64,000 nucleotides of DNA, taken from the NCBI GenBank assembly GCA_947631575.1, contig CANRLW010000007.1, forward strand, positions 1 to 64,000. The letters are read 5' to 3'. Under the pieces are notes generated by a model that ran no database searches, was not told the origin of the DNA, and was given only the letters and a program-made list of their open reading frames with translations. Source of the DNA: an uncultured Clostridia bacterium (lineage in GTDB: Bacteria > Bacillota > Clostridia > Oscillospirales > Ruminococcaceae). A program made the position numbers and the translations under genes. Positions 49,620 to 57,706 of the stretch are shown here, in pieces. Each line of letters opens with the position of its first letter. Position 1 is the stretch's first letter.

Positions 49620-49919
49620 TGATATTTTCAAATGCGTAGAAGGGGAACAAGACCCTGTATGTTCTTTCAGAGAGCCGTTGTTTGGTGCGAAACGGCAGAG
49701 CGGCAGGGAGATGACTCGCCCCCGAGCAGAACGGGCGAACGCCGTGTTTTAGTGTTACGAATAAAACAAAGGCAAATAGTCCGTTACGGGTTTCTCCCGT
49801 TAAAGAGAAACGCGCTGTTTGGCGCGGCTGAGGCGAATTTCCAAAAGGTTTTTCGCGAATTGGAGTGGTAACACGGGTTAGTTCTCGTCCCCAAGTCTGG
49901 GCGGGAACTTTTTTATTTG
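49620..49919 (+). ncRNA. T-box riboswitch (leucine type) ahead of leuA
   Basis: The leader has the AGAGAGCCG stem I element near 49669, a stem CCGTTGTTT/GAAACGG, and a likely specifier CTC (Leu) at 49715-49717. The T-box bulge GTGGTAACACGG lies at 49865-49876, where TGGT can pair with the ACCA end of tRNA-Leu. The terminator GTTCTCGTCCC/GGGCGGGAAC with a T-run follows at 49881-49919. Uncharged tRNA-Leu should prevent termination and switch leuA on. Confidence 0.85.
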
Positions 49920-49989
49920 TGCTGCCATATTAGACGATTTGATCATATTGACTGATAATTCTACATTTTTATGTAAAGGAGAATGTTTT

Positions 49990-51651
49990 ATGAAATTTGC
50001 AAACAAGTATCAGAAACGTTATTTTATGCCTCCTTATCCTTGCCTTGACTGGACGAAAAAGGAGAGCATAGAAAAGCCCCCCATATGGTGCAGCGTAGAC
50101 CTGCGCGACGGAAACCAGGCGCTTATAATACCTATGAGCCTTGAGGAAAAGCTTGAGTTTTTCAAGGTGCTCGTAGACGTTGGCTTTAAGGAAATAGAGA
50201 TAGGATTTCCTGCCGCGTCCGACACGGAATATGAGTTCTGCCGTGCGCTTATTGAAAAGAATTTGATTCCCGATGACGTGACCGTACAGGTATTGACGCA
50301 GAGCCGCGAACATATAATAAAGAAAACGTTTGAGGCGCTCGAAGGCTGTAAGAACGCCATTGTTCACCTGTACAACTCGACCTCCGTCGCACAGCGCGAA
50401 CAGGTGTTTAAAAAGAGCAAGGAAGAGATAATCGAAATTGCGACGAGCGGAGCAAAAATGCTGAATGAGTACAAGGCGAAAACCAAGGGAAATTTCCGCT
50501 TTGAATATTCTCCAGAGAGCTTTACGGGAACAGAGCCCGAATTTGCCGCTGAAATATGCAACGCCGTTATAGATATCTGGAAACCCACCGCCGACAGCAA
50601 AGTAATAATTAACTTGCCGGTTACCGTTGCGGAAAGTATGTCGCATGTCTATGCACAGCAAATTGAATATATGTGCAAAGAGCTGCATGACCGCGAGAAC
50701 ATTATTGTTTCGCTCCACCCGCATAACGACCGCGGATGCGCCGTAGCTGACACGGAAATGGGCTTGCTCGCGGGAGCGGACAGGGTAGAGGGTACGCTTT
50801 TCGGAAATGGCGAAAGAACGGGAAATGTTGATATAATAACGCTCGCTCTCAATATGTACACCCACGGAGTTGAACCAAATCTCGATCTGACAGACCTGCC
50901 TAAGCTGACAGAGATTTACGAAAGACTTACTAGAATGAGAGTTTACGAGCGTATGCCGTACAGCGGACAGCTTGTTTTTGCGGCGTTCAGCGGTTCACAT
51001 CAGGACGCAATAGCAAAGGGCATGCACTATCGCGAGGAAAAAGACCCCGACCACTGGAACGTGCCGTATATCCCCATTGACCCCCACGACCTCGGCAGGG
51101 AATACGAGGGCGACGTTATCCGTATAAATTCCCAGTCGGGAAAGGGCGGCATTGGCTACCTCATGGAGCAGAATTTCGGCATAGTAATGCCGAAGAAGAT
51201 GAGCGAACATTTCGGATATACCGTAAAGGGAGTTTCCGACCGCGAGCATAAAGAACTTCATCCCGATGAGATACACGCTATTTTTGAAGAAACGTATGTG
51301 AATAAACACAATAAGATCTCCGTTCCCGAGGCGCATTATAAACAGGGAGCGTGCATAACCGCCGAAGTCACAGTAGAAAAGGATGGCAAGAGAAATGTAT
51401 ATACCGGACAGGGCAACGGAAGGCTCGACGCTGTTTCAAATGCGGTAAAAGAGGGCCTCGGACTTGAATACACGATAAACACCTATACCGAAAATGCAAT
51501 TGAGGAAAGTTCTAAATCAAAAGCTCTCTGCATGATAGGTATAACTTTAAATGACGGAAGAGTTTTCTGGGGCGCGGGAATCGATACGGATATAATAAAC
51601 GCGTCAATTTATGCTCTGGTGTCGGCTATAAATAATTCCGATCTTGTATAA
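49990..51651 (+). CDS. leuA: 2-isopropylmalate synthase
   Basis: A 553-residue enzyme, the first committed step of leucine synthesis (2-ketoisovalerate plus acetyl-CoA). The TIM-barrel part has WCSVDLRDGNQALI (metal Asp), IEIGFPAAS, and HPHNDRGCAVADTEMGLLAG with the metal His pair. GTLFGNGERTGNVD gives the catalytic loop. The C-terminal LeuA dimer/leucine-binding domain covers about 440-553 (QGNGRLDAVSNAVKEGL). This is the long LeuA type. The start MKFANKY has AAAGGAG upstream; the longer frame lacks one. It is under the T-box above. Confidence 0.97.
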   Translation: MKFANKYQKRYFMPPYPCLDWTKKESIEKPPIWCSVDLRDGNQALIIPMSLEEKLEFFKVLVDVGFKEIEIGFPAASDTEYEFCRALIEKNLIPDDVTVQVLTQSREHIIKKTFEALEGCKNAIVHLYNSTSVAQREQVFKKSKEEIIEIATSGAKMLNEYKAKTKGNFRFEYSPESFTGTEPEFAAEICNAVIDIWKPTADSKVIINLPVTVAESMSHVYAQQIEYMCKELHDRENIIVSLHPHNDRGCAVADTEMGLLAGADRVEGTLFGNGERTGNVDIITLALNMYTHGVEPNLDLTDLPKLTEIYERLTRMRVYERMPYSGQLVFAAFSGSHQDAIAKGMHYREEKDPDHWNVPYIPIDPHDLGREYEGDVIRINSQSGKGGIGYLMEQNFGIVMPKKMSEHFGYTVKGVSDREHKELHPDEIHAIFEETYVNKHNKISVPEAHYKQGACITAEVTVEKDGKRNVYTGQGNGRLDAVSNAVKEGLGLEYTINTYTENAIEESSKSKALCMIGITLNDGRVFWGAGIDTDIINASIYALVSAINNSDLV

Positions 51652-51674
51652 AATAAAAGTTTGCACCGATAATT

Positions 51675-51712
51675 AAACCGCAGATATACCACTACCTGCG
51701 GTTTATCTTTTT
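51675..51712 (+). terminator. leuA terminator
   Basis: AAACCGCAG pairs with CTGCGGTTT across a 12-base loop, followed by ATCTTTTT. Confidence 0.9.
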
Positions 51713-51772
51713 AAAATTGCGTTTTTGTTTTACATTCTCTACAAACATTTTCGGCATAATCCACAAAAGCAC

Positions 51773-51801
51773 TTGACTTTTTTGGAGAATTATGTTACAA
51801 T
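51773..51801 (+). promoter_or_regulatory. Promoter of the GGDEF-EAL gene
   Basis: TTGACT at 51773 and TACAAT at 51796 are 17 bases apart. A leader of about 105 bases follows. Confidence 0.65.
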
Positions 51802-51914
51802 GTTATAAATGTTATAGGTGAAAATTTTCTTGATACATAATTTTTCACTTGCTATAAATCGGACCGGGCAATAAACAAAAAATCCTGTAAAAAACAGATC
51901 GGAGGCGGTCAAAG

Positions 51915-53573
51915 ATGCGAACGGCTGATATTCCCGAAAAATATCGCGATATGTTTATGAATATACTCGACGGGGGTTCTGCGGCGCATATCCTCTGGAT
52001 ATGCGGCGAGGAAAAGACAATTTCGCTCGGAAAGCCGCTGCTGCCCGATGGTGTGACCGAGCCGCTCGATTATATCCGCGAGAATGACCTTTTGTCCGAA
52101 ACGTCAAAGGACACGTTCAACGTTTTTGCGGCTCATGTAGAAGAAGGAATACTTTCGGGCATTGGGCGCGAATATGTTTCTACGGACGTAGAAATAAAAT
52201 TCCCGGGTGATGATACATATACATTGAGCCACTGTTTCGCGCTTTTCAGATTTGACGAGAACAAGCATGTAGACGCGGTTTTTATGAGCGTGCGCCCGTT
52301 TAATAATCTTCAGTCTTTCCATAGAAAGGTCGTTACGGATTTCACGTCCGACAAAGCTCCCGCGCTGCTCGGAAAACGCTGTAGAGATGTATATGACGAA
52401 CATCCCGATGAGGAGATAGCATACATTCAGTTTGATATAGAGCGTTTTAAGCTGATAAATGAAAAATACGGCGTTGAGATAGGCGATGAGCTTTTAAAGT
52501 TTATAAACGATTCGCTTAGCGTTATATGCGGAGATAAAATACCGTTCTGCCGCCTCACCGCAGACGTGTTTATGATAGTTATGGCTTTCAGGGAAAAAGA
52601 GGAAGTCACAAACTTTATACGCAGAGTTGAAAGCATGATAATAGGCTATAAGGGTCTGGATTATCATCTGGTTTTCGGCGTTGCGGTAGTTGAGGACAGG
52701 TCGCTCCATACTCGCCGCTGCGGAGATAACGCATCGCTTGCGCGCCAGGAAATGCACGGAAACGCGCTCGAAAATATTGGCTGGTATAACGGCACTCTTA
52801 AAAATGAGCTGAAGAAAATGCAGAGCATAGAAGAGGATATGAACAAGGCTCTGTTAAAAAATGAGTTCTTGATGTATCTACAGCCGAAGTTCAGCATTTC
52901 TTCAAACCGCATAATCGGCGCTGAGGCGCTTGCGCGCTGGAAACACACGAAAAAGGGAATGATCTCTCCCGCGGACTTTATCCCCGTGTTTGAAAAGAAC
53001 GGTTTTATTCTGAAACTCGACAGGCTGATGTGGGAAAAGGCTTGTATGCAAATTCGCGACTGGCTCGACAGGGGAATAGATGCCGTGCCGATCTCGGTAA
53101 ATATCTCGCGCGAGTATGTAAAGAGCTTTGACGTAGTAAGCTATATGCTCGAGCTTGTAAATAAGTATGATATACCGATAGAGCTTTTAGAGCTTGAAAT
53201 AACGGAAAGCATGGACGCCCTCGGAATTGACGAGGTAGTAGCAAAGATGAAAAAAGCGGGCTTTACTATGCTTATGGACGATTTCGGTTCGGGTTATTCT
53301 TCGCTCAATATGCTCAAAACAACACAGTTTGACGTGCTTAAGATTGACAGGTTGTTCTTGAATGAGTTTATGGGCAGCGACAGGGGCAGAAAGATAATCT
53401 CGCATACTATCTCCATGTCGCAGGATATCGGCATAGGAATAATAGCCGAAGGCGTTGAGACCCGCGAACAGGCGTGCTTTTTGGAAAAGTGCGGGTGCGA
53501 TATGGCTCAAGGGTTTTATTATTCAAAGCCCATACCCGTAGATGAGTTTGAAAAGCGTCTGCTCGGTGAATAA
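51915..53573 (+). CDS. Cyclic-di-GMP phosphodiesterase (degenerate GGDEF, intact EAL)
   Basis: A 552-residue cytoplasmic protein. An N-terminal sensor-like region (about 1-135) looks PAS-like. A GGDEF domain (about 165-295) follows, but the GGDEF motif reads LTADV at 214-218, so it should not make c-di-GMP. The EAL domain (about 310-550) is intact: GAEALARWKH with Glu337, NISREYV, LEITES, DDFGSGYSSL, KIDRLF and EGVET. The protein should degrade c-di-GMP, with the GGDEF part as a possible GTP sensor. GGAGGCGG precedes the ATG. The lipoprotein gene follows 12 bases later. Confidence 0.9.
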   Translation: MRTADIPEKYRDMFMNILDGGSAAHILWICGEEKTISLGKPLLPDGVTEPLDYIRENDLLSETSKDTFNVFAAHVEEGILSGIGREYVSTDVEIKFPGDDTYTLSHCFALFRFDENKHVDAVFMSVRPFNNLQSFHRKVVTDFTSDKAPALLGKRCRDVYDEHPDEEIAYIQFDIERFKLINEKYGVEIGDELLKFINDSLSVICGDKIPFCRLTADVFMIVMAFREKEEVTNFIRRVESMIIGYKGLDYHLVFGVAVVEDRSLHTRRCGDNASLARQEMHGNALENIGWYNGTLKNELKKMQSIEEDMNKALLKNEFLMYLQPKFSISSNRIIGAEALARWKHTKKGMISPADFIPVFEKNGFILKLDRLMWEKACMQIRDWLDRGIDAVPISVNISREYVKSFDVVSYMLELVNKYDIPIELLELEITESMDALGIDEVVAKMKKAGFTMLMDDFGSGYSSLNMLKTTQFDVLKIDRLFLNEFMGSDRGRKIISHTISMSQDIGIGIIAEGVETREQACFLEKCGCDMAQGFYYSKPIPVDEFEKRLLGE

Positions 53574-53585
53574 AAACGAGGTAAG

Positions 53586-54128
53586 ATGAAAAAATTTAAA
53601 CTGACATTTTGCGTCCTCCTTATGCTTGTCGCAGCGCTGTTTACCTGCGGCTGCGACAAGCTCGCGGCTGTGGAAAGCAATAACAACATTGTTTCACAGT
53701 CCGAGCATGTGGAGGAATTAAGCTCCGCCCCCGAAGACAGCGACGAAAGCAGTTCCATAACCGAGAACAGCGAAACGCCGATAGACGAGGACGGGAGCTA
53801 TACAACAAAAGAAGACGTCGCGCTTTATATCCACACATATGGAAAACTTCCGGGCAATTTTATCACAAAAAAAGCAGCCGAAAAACTCGGCTGGACAGGC
53901 GGTTCTCTTGAAAAATACGCGCCGGGAAAGTGCATAGGCGGTGACCGATTCGGAAATTATGAAGAACTTTTACCAACAAAAAGCGGGAGGAGTTATACCG
54001 AATGTGATATAGATACGCTCGGAAAGAAATCGCGCGGCGCAAAGCGAATTGTATTTTCAAACGACGGGCTGATATTCTACACCGACGACCATTATGAAAG
54101 CTTTACTCAGCTTTATCCCGAGGAATAG
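53586..54128 (+). CDS. Barnase-like ribonuclease, secreted lipoprotein
   Basis: A 180-residue protein. The signal peptide ends in a lipobox-like FTCGC near residue 23, followed by an acidic, disordered linker (about 30-70) and a barnase-type domain (72-178). By eye-alignment to barnase, Lys27 corresponds to Lys95 (in NFITK), Glu73 to Glu139 (YTECDID), Arg87 to Arg154 and His102 to His169 (DDHYESF). IGGDRFGN matches the guanine-binding loop, except that barnase Arg59 is replaced by Tyr125. It should cut RNA outside the cell. No barstar gene is seen in the window. It follows the EAL gene closely. Confidence 0.8.
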   Translation: MKKFKLTFCVLLMLVAALFTCGCDKLAAVESNNNIVSQSEHVEELSSAPEDSDESSSITENSETPIDEDGSYTTKEDVALYIHTYGKLPGNFITKKAAEKLGWTGGSLEKYAPGKCIGGDRFGNYEELLPTKSGRSYTECDIDTLGKKSRGAKRIVFSNDGLIFYTDDHYESFTQLYPEE

Positions 54129-54131
54129 AAA

Positions 54132-55244
54132 TCAAGCGATCTTCAGGACATATACCGCGAGGATAAGCAGCGCAAGCACAGCAAAATTATAGAGGGTGAA
54201 TTCCAAGAAGAATTTGCCCTTTTTTGCTTTTTCGGAGCGGGAGTAGAGCTTAAAGGAAATAAGGCTTGCGAGAGAGGCAATGAGCGTTCCCATACCGCCG
54301 ATATTAACGCCTATAAGCAATGAGTTTGCATTTTCAGCGCCTATAAATCCTGAAAGCATTATCGCACAAGGAACGTTGCTTATTATCTGCGAAAGCCCGC
54401 AGGAAACAAGCATTTCGCGCCCGAGGAGAATACTGCTTATAAATTCGCTTACGGCGGGAACTGCCGAGATATTGCCCACAAAAATAAAGAAACAGACAAA
54501 TGTAGCAAGAAGAGCATAGTCGGGCTTTGAAAGTATTTTCCTGTCGAAAATAAGAACCGCTATAAGCGTTATAAGAAGACATATCCTGTAGTCAAGAAAT
54601 CTTGCGACAGAAGTTATGCAGATTAAAAATATAACGAGGTAAACGAAAAAATTCCTCGTTGGCGAAAATTTAGCCGCCGTTTCGCCGTGAGATATCTTTT
54701 CATTCGGAATGAGCAAAAGCGAGAGCATGAGTATAACAAGGCTTATAAGGCTTATCGGGAGCATTGTCCCGAAGAAATCGCCAAGGGAATAGTTGTAGTT
54801 GTTGTAGATGAAAAGATTCTGGGGATTGCCGATAGGGGTAGCCATAGAGCCGAGATTTGCGGCGGCAGTTTCAAGAATGATACAGCGGATAAGGATCTTT
54901 TCGCGCCCGTTAAACAGCGCAAGCGTAAGCGGTACAAACGTCAGAAGGGCAACGTCGTTTGTTATGAGCATTGCCATAAAGAAACACAAAAGCGTGAGCG
55001 CCGCGGAGAGCGCTCTTGAATTTTTAAAGCGCCCCGTGAGCTTTCGTGAAAGGAAATCAAACAGTCCCGTTTTGGCAAAGCCCTGAACCGTTACCATAAG
55101 GCAAAAGAGCGTAGCTATAACGGAGTAGTCTATGTAGCCGAGATAATCCGCGCTCGGCGGCGTTATAAACATAGAAACGATCGCTAAAACAAACGCTATG
55201 CATAAAACCGTTTCGGCTTTAAGAAACTTTTTTATTTTGTTCAT
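54132..55244 (-). CDS. ArsB/NhaD-superfamily ion permease (SLC13-like)
   Basis: A 370-residue membrane protein with about ten helices. LITNDVALLTFVPLTLALF near residue 93 and ANLGSMATPIGNPQNLFIY near 130 form one substrate loop. The second half has SQIISNVPCAIMLSGF near 284 and GGMGTLIASLASLISF near 315, the pseudo-symmetric partner. This is the pattern of the ArsB/NhaD and SLC13 anion or Na+/H+ transporters; the substrate cannot be told. GAGG lies ahead of the ATG. It is convergent with the barnase-like gene, with 3 bases between their stops. Confidence 0.8.
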   Translation of the reverse strand: MNKIKKFLKAETVLCIAFVLAIVSMFITPPSADYLGYIDYSVIATLFCLMVTVQGFAKTGLFDFLSRKLTGRFKNSRALSAALTLLCFFMAMLITNDVALLTFVPLTLALFNGREKILIRCIILETAAANLGSMATPIGNPQNLFIYNNYNYSLGDFFGTMLPISLISLVILMLSLLLIPNEKISHGETAAKFSPTRNFFVYLVIFLICITSVARFLDYRICLLITLIAVLIFDRKILSKPDYALLATFVCFFIFVGNISAVPAVSEFISSILLGREMLVSCGLSQIISNVPCAIMLSGFIGAENANSLLIGVNIGGMGTLIASLASLISFKLYSRSEKAKKGKFFLEFTLYNFAVLALLILAVYVLKIA

Positions 55245-55309
55245 TATATATCCTCACAAGCGAAACAAGCAGTTCAAAGCCCGCTCGTAACACATTTTAT
55301 CCAACCAAA

Positions 55310-55465
55310 TCAAAAAACGTTTTAATTTGAAAACAATAGACTAAATCCACTTTTCGGGTAGTGCGCTTTTTTACGGTTTTGCGAGCAAAATTGAATTTCC
55401 GGAAGGGAAATTCAAAGTAAAAAAGTGCAGTATTGAACCCCGCTGTTTCACAGCGGGGTTCAATA
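55310..55465. repeat. Repeat and hairpin tract downstream of tRNA-Leu(CAA)
   Basis: It holds CCACTTTTCGGGTAGTGCGC followed by TTTTTTACGGTTTTGCG, a near copy of 47280-47316. A TTGAATTTCC hairpin (55391-55415) and a perfect 15-bp hairpin TATTGAACCCCGCTG (55431-55465) that ends 2 bases before the tRNA CCA follow. TTTTAATTTGAAAACAATAG resembles the start of the modules at 47111 and 47487. Confidence 0.75.
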
Positions 55466-55467
55466 CG

Positions 55468-55554
55468 TGGTGCCGGTGGTGGGACTTGAACCCACACGCC
55501 GTTGCCGGCAGCGGATTTTGAGTCCGCCTCGTCTGCCAATTCCAACACACCGGC
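55468..55554 (-). tRNA. tRNA-Leu(CAA)
   Basis: The 87-base minus-strand gene has acceptor arms GCCGGTG and CACCGGC, discriminator A and an encoded CCA. The anticodon loop CTCAAAA gives anticodon CAA. It has a long variable arm and the T-loop GGTTCAAGTCC. A long hairpin lies at its 3' end. Confidence 0.95.
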
Positions 55555-55688
55555 TAAAGCTTTTTTATTATATCACCATTTTCTGATTTTGTCAAGGGCT
55601 TTTTTAATAAAATTGCAACAGCCGAATATAAACGTTATTATTCAAAACTGCATAAAATCCTGAATTTCAGGCTGTATATAAAGCCTGA

Positions 55689-57587
55689 TTATGTTTCATC
55701 TGTCGAACGATAGCGATGCGCCTGTGTTGTGAAAAGCTGATAGTATTCACCGCGCTCTTTCATAAGCTCGGAGTGAGAGCCTGTTTCCTCAATAGTGCCG
55801 TTGTTCAGTACAATTATCTTGTCGGCGGTGGTGGCGCTTGAAAGCCTGTGCGAAACGAAAACGGAGGACTTGCCCTCGCGCAGGGTCTCAAACTGGGCGA
55901 ATATCTCCTGCTCGGCTATGGCGTCGAGAGAGGCTGTTGGCTCGTCAAGTATGAGTATATCGGAGTCGGAGTAAAACGCGCGGGCAATCGCTATCTTCTG
56001 CCATTGACCAATGGAAAGCTCCGTGCCGCTGTCTTCAAAATAGCGCATGAGCGGGGTGTCGTATTTCTGAGGAAGTCCCTCTATAAAGCCTTTGGCGTTG
56101 CTGTGAGCAGCGGCGGTTTCTATCCTGCCGTCGTCTATGTCCTTTGATATTTCGCCGAAGGCAATGTTCTCGCGGACGGATACGGCGTATTTCCCGTAAT
56201 CCTGAAAGACGATCCCGAACATATCATAAAGCTCTTTTACATCATACTCCCTTATGTCATGACCGTCCAGAAGAATAACTCCCTCTGTCGGATCATAAAG
56301 CCGCATAAGCAGTTTTATGAGCGTGGTTTTTCCCGCGCCGTTGAGACCTACAAGAACTACAGATTCATTAGGCGAGATAGTGAGGTTTATGTTTTTTAGG
56401 ACATAATGTTCTGTCTGCGGGTATTTAAAGGAAACATTCTCGAAAACTATGGTGTGTTGTCCTCTTTCGACTTTTCGCGGCGGGTCGGTTATAGGAACGA
56501 TCTTCGGTTCTTCTTTCATAAAGGAGATCATGTTGTTTATAAAAAGCGTGGATTCGTAGATAGACGCGGTCGTAGTTATAAGCGAGGCAATGCCCGAGGC
56601 TATGGAATTTAATGCGCCCGTATAAAGCGCGTAATTTCCGACTTCATACTGACCGTTAAAAACGCCCTGCGCTATCATTACAAACAAAACGCAGTTTACG
56701 GCAGTAGACAGAATGCCTGCGCCTATGTTCCACAAACACTCAAGTATCATAAGTTTTTTCAGCCCGCGGAAATATATCCCGAAAACGTTTTTGTATTTGT
56801 CTATGAACGTGTCCGTAAGATCAAGAGTGCGCATTTCCTTTACAAGGTCTTTGTTTGTGATAAGCTCGGAGTAGTAGGAAAGCTGCCTGCGCTCCTTGCT
56901 GCGGCGGGAAATATAAGAGTGGTTCTTTCTGCGGAAATAGAAGTTTATAACGGTAGACGGTATTGCTACGGCAATAATTATCAGCGCGGGCAGTATGCCT
57001 ATTGCAAGAATAACTACAATATAGCTTATCATGCTTATGAGAGAAGAGATAATGGAGAAAGTCGCCGTAAGGGATTCTATGGGTCTGCGGGCAGCCTCGC
57101 GCGTTGCGTTTTCGAGCTTTGTATAATATTCCGGGCTGTCATAGCTGGACAGGTCAACCTCTTTTGATTTTGTCATGAGCTTTATCTTTATATGATTTGA
57201 CACAAGCTCGCCCGAAATTCTCAGAACCGTTGAATAAACGCGCGATATGGCGTCCTTAAAGAGAAGATAAATAAACTGGAAAATAAGTAGCACAGCGATT
57301 ATTTTAAAACTTGTAAGCTCCTTGTCGTAGGCTTTCGCAAGGTCGTTTAAAATTTCTTTTCCAATAAGCGAGCCTATTACGGGCATAATTCCGTTAAAGA
57401 GCGTCATAAACGCCATAACGAAAAGCACACCGCGGTTAGCCTCCCAGACGAGCTTTATTATGTAGAACATGCGCTCGCCCGTGTCGGTTATAAGTTCTTT
57501 TATGTATTTCGGGATATCCCTGAAATGTTTAGGGGGCTTTGCGCGGTAGCGGTCGTTTATCTGACCGCTCGGAGGGGACATGTTCAT
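55689..57587 (-). CDS. ABC transporter, fused permease and ATPase (half-transporter)
   Basis: A 632-residue protein. The N-terminal half is a type I exporter membrane domain with six helices (for example GVLFVMAFMTLFNGIMPVIG near residue 53). The C-terminal half is an ATPase with Walker A GLNGAGKTTL near 425, the signature ELSIGQWQKIAIARAF near 528 (Trp in place of the usual Gln/Arg), Walker B ILILDEPTASLD near 552, and the switch His in VSHRLSS. It probably works as a homodimer or with a partner elsewhere; the substrate is unknown. No regulator is adjacent. GAG lies ahead of the ATG. Confidence 0.9.
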   Translation of the reverse strand: MNMSPPSGQINDRYRAKPPKHFRDIPKYIKELITDTGERMFYIIKLVWEANRGVLFVMAFMTLFNGIMPVIGSLIGKEILNDLAKAYDKELTSFKIIAVLLIFQFIYLLFKDAISRVYSTVLRISGELVSNHIKIKLMTKSKEVDLSSYDSPEYYTKLENATREAARRPIESLTATFSIISSLISMISYIVVILAIGILPALIIIAVAIPSTVINFYFRRKNHSYISRRSKERRQLSYYSELITNKDLVKEMRTLDLTDTFIDKYKNVFGIYFRGLKKLMILECLWNIGAGILSTAVNCVLFVMIAQGVFNGQYEVGNYALYTGALNSIASGIASLITTTASIYESTLFINNMISFMKEEPKIVPITDPPRKVERGQHTIVFENVSFKYPQTEHYVLKNINLTISPNESVVLVGLNGAGKTTLIKLLMRLYDPTEGVILLDGHDIREYDVKELYDMFGIVFQDYGKYAVSVRENIAFGEISKDIDDGRIETAAAHSNAKGFIEGLPQKYDTPLMRYFEDSGTELSIGQWQKIAIARAFYSDSDILILDEPTASLDAIAEQEIFAQFETLREGKSSVFVSHRLSSATTADKIIVLNNGTIEETGSHSELMKERGEYYQLFTTQAHRYRSTDET

Positions 57588-57648
57588 ATGTGCATTTCTC
57601 CTTTTTCGGTTTAATTATTGTGTTCAATTGCAATTATGTACTATAAAA

Positions 57649-57672
57649 CGGCGTTCGGAAAAGCGAACGCCG
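57649..57672. terminator. Hairpin between the MATE and ABC genes
   Basis: CGGCGTTCG pairs with CGAACGCCG across six bases. It lies downstream of the MATE gene on the minus strand. Confidence 0.75.
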
Positions 57673-57706
57673 CTTTCATAAACGTATAATAAGCCGAGCT
57701 GCCATG

